A program made the translations under genes and the position numbers. From assembly GCF_010015445.1 (NCBI RefSeq), contig NC_053120.1:6267114-6331113 (forward strand): a stretch of 64,000 nt of DNA, read 5' to 3'. Below are positions 59,389 through 64,000 of this stretch, in pieces. Below the pieces are notes generated by a model. That model was not told where the DNA came from. It searched no databases and saw only the letters and a list, made by a program, of their open reading frames with translations. Source of the stretch: Perca fluviatilis (Eukaryota; Chordata; Actinopteri; Perciformes; Percidae). Numbering within the stretch: position 1 is the stretch's first letter; every line of letters starts with the position of its first letter.

Positions 59389-60734
59389 GTCATTTGTAGC
59401 CTTGAATTACTCAATTCTCTAGCTCAAATTAATATTCTGTATGTGAGGCAAGTCCCAAAACTCTGGATCCCTTTCACCTTGTTTTTTGGGTGAGGCATGT
59501 CCAATGTTTTGCTTGGCTGGTTTTAGAAACAATTAACCAATCCCCGCTTTGTAGGTGGTATAAGAATGAAAGCATTGCTGTGCCAGAGCCAATAATATAG
59601 TGATAGAAAAATTGCATTTAAAATAAAGGAGAAGCATAGATGAGATGGACACACATGAACAGGTTGTTGTATAAAAACTGTATTGTACAGAAAGTTTTCT
59701 GTGGCGTTTTTGACCACTATTAAGGCTATAGATGATGTTTTTTCTGTGTGGGTACCTCTGTCGTATGTATTTTGTACATGTTCATGCGTAGAAGTACTTG
59801 GATGACAGGGAAGGCATCCCTGCTGATTCCACTGATCGACAATTAGTGGTGGTCACGGGCAAAAACAGCAAGCAGACTGCAAGCTACAAAAGACATAAAT
59901 GTAAACAATTGAAGTTAGCAAATAATCAGCAATAAATCAGCTTTGCAAAAAAAAATTATGAGGAAGGAAATTCAACACATTTAAGCTTCGGGCATACACA
60001 CAATGCATTTCGGTGAGTAAAGCTGAATCTAAACAAAACGCCGCAGAGTAACTTAGAATCAACGTCTTAATTTGATTGACATCAGAAATGTTAAGTTAAC
60101 TGCTTCTTCTAGGTCAGTTGAAAATGACATCAGCCAGACAGATATGTCAGCCTCTAGGCTACTAAAATATATCAGAGGTAGGCTACTGTATATAACAGCT
60201 AGCACATTGTCAGATTGAATAATGAAGTATAATGAAATGGCAGTTCAACCTGATTATCAGACTACCAAATAACTTCTTTCCTACAATTTAAAAGTAAAGG
60301 AAAGGTCACAAATGATTGTTTGAGTCTGGTTTCGAGATGGGTTTTTTTGTGACTCGGACTTGTCTCGTTGTCAGTCAATGGTCTCTCCTGTTACAGTCTT
60401 TGGATTTGAATGTTTGTTGTTGTTTTTTGCTTTCCTGCCCAGTGAATGCTCATGGAGCAGAATGGAGAGGCTGCTGCTCTGCTGGCAGTTTCCCAAATAG
60501 ACAAATAGACCCCTTAGCTTTAACATTGCTGCACTGTTTTGTATTAAGCAATATTACACGAGAGGGTTTGATTTAACGTCATTATTGGCACGACAGTGAT
60601 GCAGCTAGGACCGAGGCGCTTGCGCCAAGGTTCGTAAGCATAACTTATACAACAATGGTTACCAACAAAATAAAAGTTATAATTAAACTGTATTCATATT
60701 GTGGGGCAATTCACTCTCAAAATAAATAAAAAAG

Positions 60735-61150
60735 CAACAGAGACGATTTCTAGTCCCTCCCTGTTTAGTCAGCCAGTCAACTTAAGCTAACGTTAGCTTT
60801 GTAGAGATTGTGGGATTTCCCAAACTGAATAATTACCGCAAATATAAACACCAAACTGCTTTGCTAGCTCTATCCTGTTATAACTAAGATATCTGCTGAA
60901 AAAAATATTTTTCCATAGATAGATTTAGAAACTAAACGCTTGCAAACTTCAAACAACAGAGACAATTTCCTGTCCCTATAAAATGTTAGTCAGCAGCTAA
61001 CTTAAGCTAACGTTAGCTTTGTAGAGATCGTGGGACTTCCCAAACTGAATAACTAGCGCACATATAAACACAAAACTGCTTTGCTAGCTCAGTCTTGTTA
61101 TAACTAAGATATCTGCTGAAAAAATCAATGTTTCCATCGACAGATATAGC
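60735..61150. repeat. Two-copy tandem duplication, about 219 bp per unit
   Basis: Units starting at 60735 and 60954 share CAACAGAGAC, CTTAAGCTAACGTTAGCTTT, a CCCAAACTGAATAA block and AACTAAGATATCTGCTGAAA in the same order. They have diverged by many substitutions. Confidence 0.88.
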
Positions 61151-62065
61151 TCCTGTCTGCGAAAATCACATTTAACAGCTATTTTCTAGATAGCGCCGTC
61201 AACGGCACAGCTGATCCAAATATATCCAGTGAAAGTTAACTTCAGAGTGTTGTAACAAATTAGTCGTTTTATCTGATGAATCACTTTATATACTAGTTGG
61301 AGAGCTTTTGTATGTTCCATTGTGGATCCTACATTACTTACATGAATACAATTGTTTTTAAACAGTTTTTTAATTCAACTCCGTAATGTTGACAGAGAAA
61401 TGGCGGAGTGATATTTGAAGTGATTGCGCCAGGTGTGCTCAAATGGATCTGGGTGTGCTGTCATGCTGATTTGAGCACGTTCTAAATGTCTAGTTGACCA
61501 ATCAGATTGTCTGGTCGGATCTACTTGTTGTATAACTGACATTAATATGTGGAGGTGTCTCTTCTATGTTACAACACAGTAGGGCTGGGAATGACCAGAG
61601 GCCTCACAATACTTTATCATCACGATATTTATTTCACGATATGATATTATTGCAATTTTAAACATATAGCAATATTCTGTGATATATTGCAATGTATTAC
61701 CTTTTTTTCAACTTTAAATCTTTCCCAATTTTAAATTATGTCCCCAAAAGTTTTCTTTTTTGTTTATTCATCTCACTTCAATTTTATTGCTGCAAAATGG
61801 GATTGTCAAGACGACAAACTGACCAACAGATGTATAAAAATTAGGGATGCACCGAATATTCGGCCACCGAAATACTTTTATCACCGAAACAATACGGCCG
61901 AAAATGTTGTGATGACGCAAACAGAAACCGCGACCTGCACGTGTGTCAGTACCCGATCCGTTCCACCTGCAAAGCGTCTCCTAAGCAAAGAGGTTGAGAC
62001 GGACCACGGAGTGAAAACAATGAAAAGTGCTCTTAGAGTCTGTCAGCACACGTTTCACTGAGATC

Positions 62066-62335
62066 TATTCGGATCCTCTGCACTTCATCGCAACTGTACT
62101 TGATCCGCGTTATAAAGACCATTATTGGATGCGGAAATAAAGCAGGGCGCACGAGAAATGATCCAGGCCGCGATGGATGCGGAGAACCCGCGTGGAGACG
62201 GAGACGGAGCGCGCACGGAGCAGCGCCCAGCGCAGGAGGAGATCAGAGCGCAGAAAAAAAGACTTGTCTCTCTGCACCAGATGAGGGGCATGCACCCTCG
62301 TTGTCTGATATGTTCAGTGAAATCCTGCAAGAAAG
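62066..62335 (+). pseudogene. hAT transposase C-terminal remnant
   Basis: Reads LHFIATVLDPRYKDHY, then after a one-base frame break LDAEIKQGAREMIQAAMDAE and onward. The L-D-P-R-Y-K-D motif is characteristic of the C-terminal region of hAT transposases (ZBED-like proteins). Lacks the dimerisation end, so it is inactive. Confidence 0.7.
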
Positions 62336-62341
62336 TGCCTC

Positions 62342-62372
62342 AAATAATAATAATAATAATAATAACAATAGG
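62342..62372. repeat. (AAT)n microsatellite
   Basis: About nine AAT units with one interruption, directly after the transposase remnant. Confidence 0.9.
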
Positions 62373-62749
62373 TAAGCTATTCTGTTCTTAGGCTACTGTA
62401 TACTGTATGTGACTATCAGATTGTAGCCATATTTCTGATAGATATGTTTTTAATTAAACTTTAATATTAATTTATACAATTGCAATGCCTTGATTTTAGT
62501 AAAGTTAGTACACAGTCATAGCCATAAATGCAATGGTACTAATAATTGGCTTAATTTCTTTCGGTGTTTCGGTTTCGGTTTTTGGTCTTGGTTTCCTCTT
62601 TTTTCGGTTTTCGGTTTCGGCCAAGAATTTTCATTTCGGTGCATCACTAATAAAAATAGATCGATACTTGGCGTCTGTGTATCAATACAGTATTGCCACG
62701 GAAAATATCGCGATACTATGCTGTATCGATTTTTTTCCAGTACAGTATT

Positions 62750-64000
62750 TCAGAAATGTAGTTTTATGCACAGATTTGTGGAAATGTATTCTTTCATAGT
62801 CAGCTTGTAACATTGTGCAGGAATGTTTCGTCTTTTAAATCCAAAAAGTCTTGACTTCATCTTGAACCTACTTGGGCTTTGGTTTGTCTCGGAGTCTGCG
62901 TCCTGGCGACAGCCCTGGTTTGAGTGAATGATGGCATTAGTGCGATAATCCACTACAACCTTGTCATGGATTGTCCCTCAAATATACAGTGTGCACCTTT
63001 GTACATACCTAATACAGATCTGTTAGACACAGGCTCCTCTTTCTTCTATAAAAATATCTGCAGTGTCTTTCCTGAGACATACACACACAAATTAACAAAC
63101 TTTTCAGGGGACTTACATTCATGTCATATTCCCAGTGGATTTTCACACTAAAATACCTTCTGCAGCAAAGATCTTGTAAGTAAATGTTCTGATAAGAAAG
63201 CAGAGTCCATTTTACGATTTCAAGGACAAAGGAGTTAACGTATGAGCAATTGCTTCTGCTTATTATGTTGTTGACAGAACAATGTGTCAAATGAAGCTCT
63301 GAAACATAAAACATGCATATGATTGGGACCCGTTCTTTTGTATTTTTCATTGATATTTGTACAAGAGCACTGCAGTAAGAAACATCCTATCAGAGATCTT
63401 CTAATTCTGTCACTGGGATAAAATACTTCCCACTTTGCTACACTATTAAGACAGGGGACAGACCCCACAGTATCAGCACCTACATAGCACCTCATTTTAA
63501 CGCATGTGCAGTAGTGTTTTATAGTGAAAGACAAATGAAAGACAAGCGTATCAGATTATTTTCAACTCTCTTGCCTAAAGTTTTACCACATCTATGAAGT
63601 GCTGTGTGACATTTTGGACGCCATGGTTGGTTGGTCTCTGCCCACTCCTCCCTGATTACTTTAGGTTATGAAAGATCATTAGCTATGATTAGTCAGGGTT
63701 TAACATGAAGAAGTCTATCATGCCTCCGTGGCCCTTAACATTAGATTCCAACGCTTTAGGGTTCGTATGGGACACAACGGGCATAGCAGTGACCGCGGTG
63801 CTGTAAGATGACAGCAGTAATGGTACGTGTCCATTGTCAGCGTCATTTCCATGCGTCCTATTCATTTCTATGGGAGCAGCCGTGCAATGCATTCTGGTAG
63901 CGTTGAGAAGACGAGTGCCCGCTCCTCATTTGCATAAAGTTGTTTTCGAAAGGGAGCAACCTGCCTCGCCTCAAAATCTAAACGCCTGGTTGGCGCTGTT
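62750..64000. other. No gene recognised to window end
   Basis: Several open frames of 60-113 codons occur on both strands but show no domain, codon or splice support. 63000-63500 is non-repetitive by eye. Confidence 0.5.

Larger units (their letters stand above)
61842..62649. mobile_element. hAT element with perfect 8-bp duplication
   Basis: Ends TAGGGATGCACCGAATATTC and ATTTCGGTGCATCACTA; ATAAAAAT is duplicated at 61834-61841 and 62650-62657. The interior retains a broken transposase segment. Confidence 0.92.
61580..62740. mobile_element. Host hAT-like repeat around a younger insertion
   Basis: The left end TAGGGCTGGGAATGACC and ATATTTATTTCACGATATG words, and the right part GTATTGCCACGGAAAATATC, belong to a GCTGGG-type hAT repeat. 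It is split by the element at 61842-62649. Right limit approximate. Confidence 0.55.

Overview
The window reads as teleost nuclear DNA, probably from a spiny-rayed fish, though the species cannot be named. The reasons are compact GT-AG introns, long CA/GT microsatellites, many small cut-and-paste DNA transposons (hAT-like with 8-bp target duplications, TTAA-flanked, PIF/Harbinger-like), tRNA-headed SINEs, and one multi-exon gene whose protein is clearly vertebrate. No prokaryotic, viral or CRISPR features were seen.

Positions 1-23060 hold the plus-strand gene tut4 (zcchc11), terminal uridylyltransferase 4. I place 26 coding exons between 1299 and 22623, covering everything from the C2H2 zinc finger to the stop codon. 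The 5' exons (about 300 residues in human TUT4) lie before position 1. The order is: C2H2 finger (exons 1-2), catalytically dead nucleotidyltransferase/PAP-associated module (exons 2-10), basic then strongly acidic linker (exon 10), CCHC knuckle 1 (exon 11), active nucleotidyltransferase module with its Asp triad (exons 12-20), CCHC knuckles 2 and 3 (exons 21-22), and a Pro/Gln/Ser-rich tail (exons 23-26). Exon phases agree throughout except at two places: a one-base frame break in the acidic tract of exon 10 near 9298, and exon 20, where about 240 bases are replaced by T/A homopolymer. Both look more like assembly damage than a dead gene, because every exon after them is intact and in phase.

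The introns carry most of the recognisable repeats of the first 23 kb: an inverted-repeat element (1563-1801), a TIR element (3205-3706), a TTAA-flanked element (6723-7494), hAT-type elements with 8-bp duplications (9534-10528, 18229-19016, 21416-22173), a SINE with a 13-bp duplication (11388-11549), and nested insertions.

Positions 23060-64000 show no convincing gene. This stretch is a mosaic of further transposons, including decayed transposase pieces at about 30015-30142, 38100-38303 and 62066-62335 and a LINE tail near 52230-52800. Between them lie islands of non-repetitive sequence rich in homeodomain-type AT cores, which I flag as candidate conserved non-coding elements. One hAT-like family recurs at least eight times, and at four copies the target-site duplications can be read directly. 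I found no previously undescribed system. The most useful observations are the two breaks in tut4, transposons lying within about 30 bp of splice sites, and a filled/empty insertion-site pair shared by 14.2 kb and 54.2 kb.
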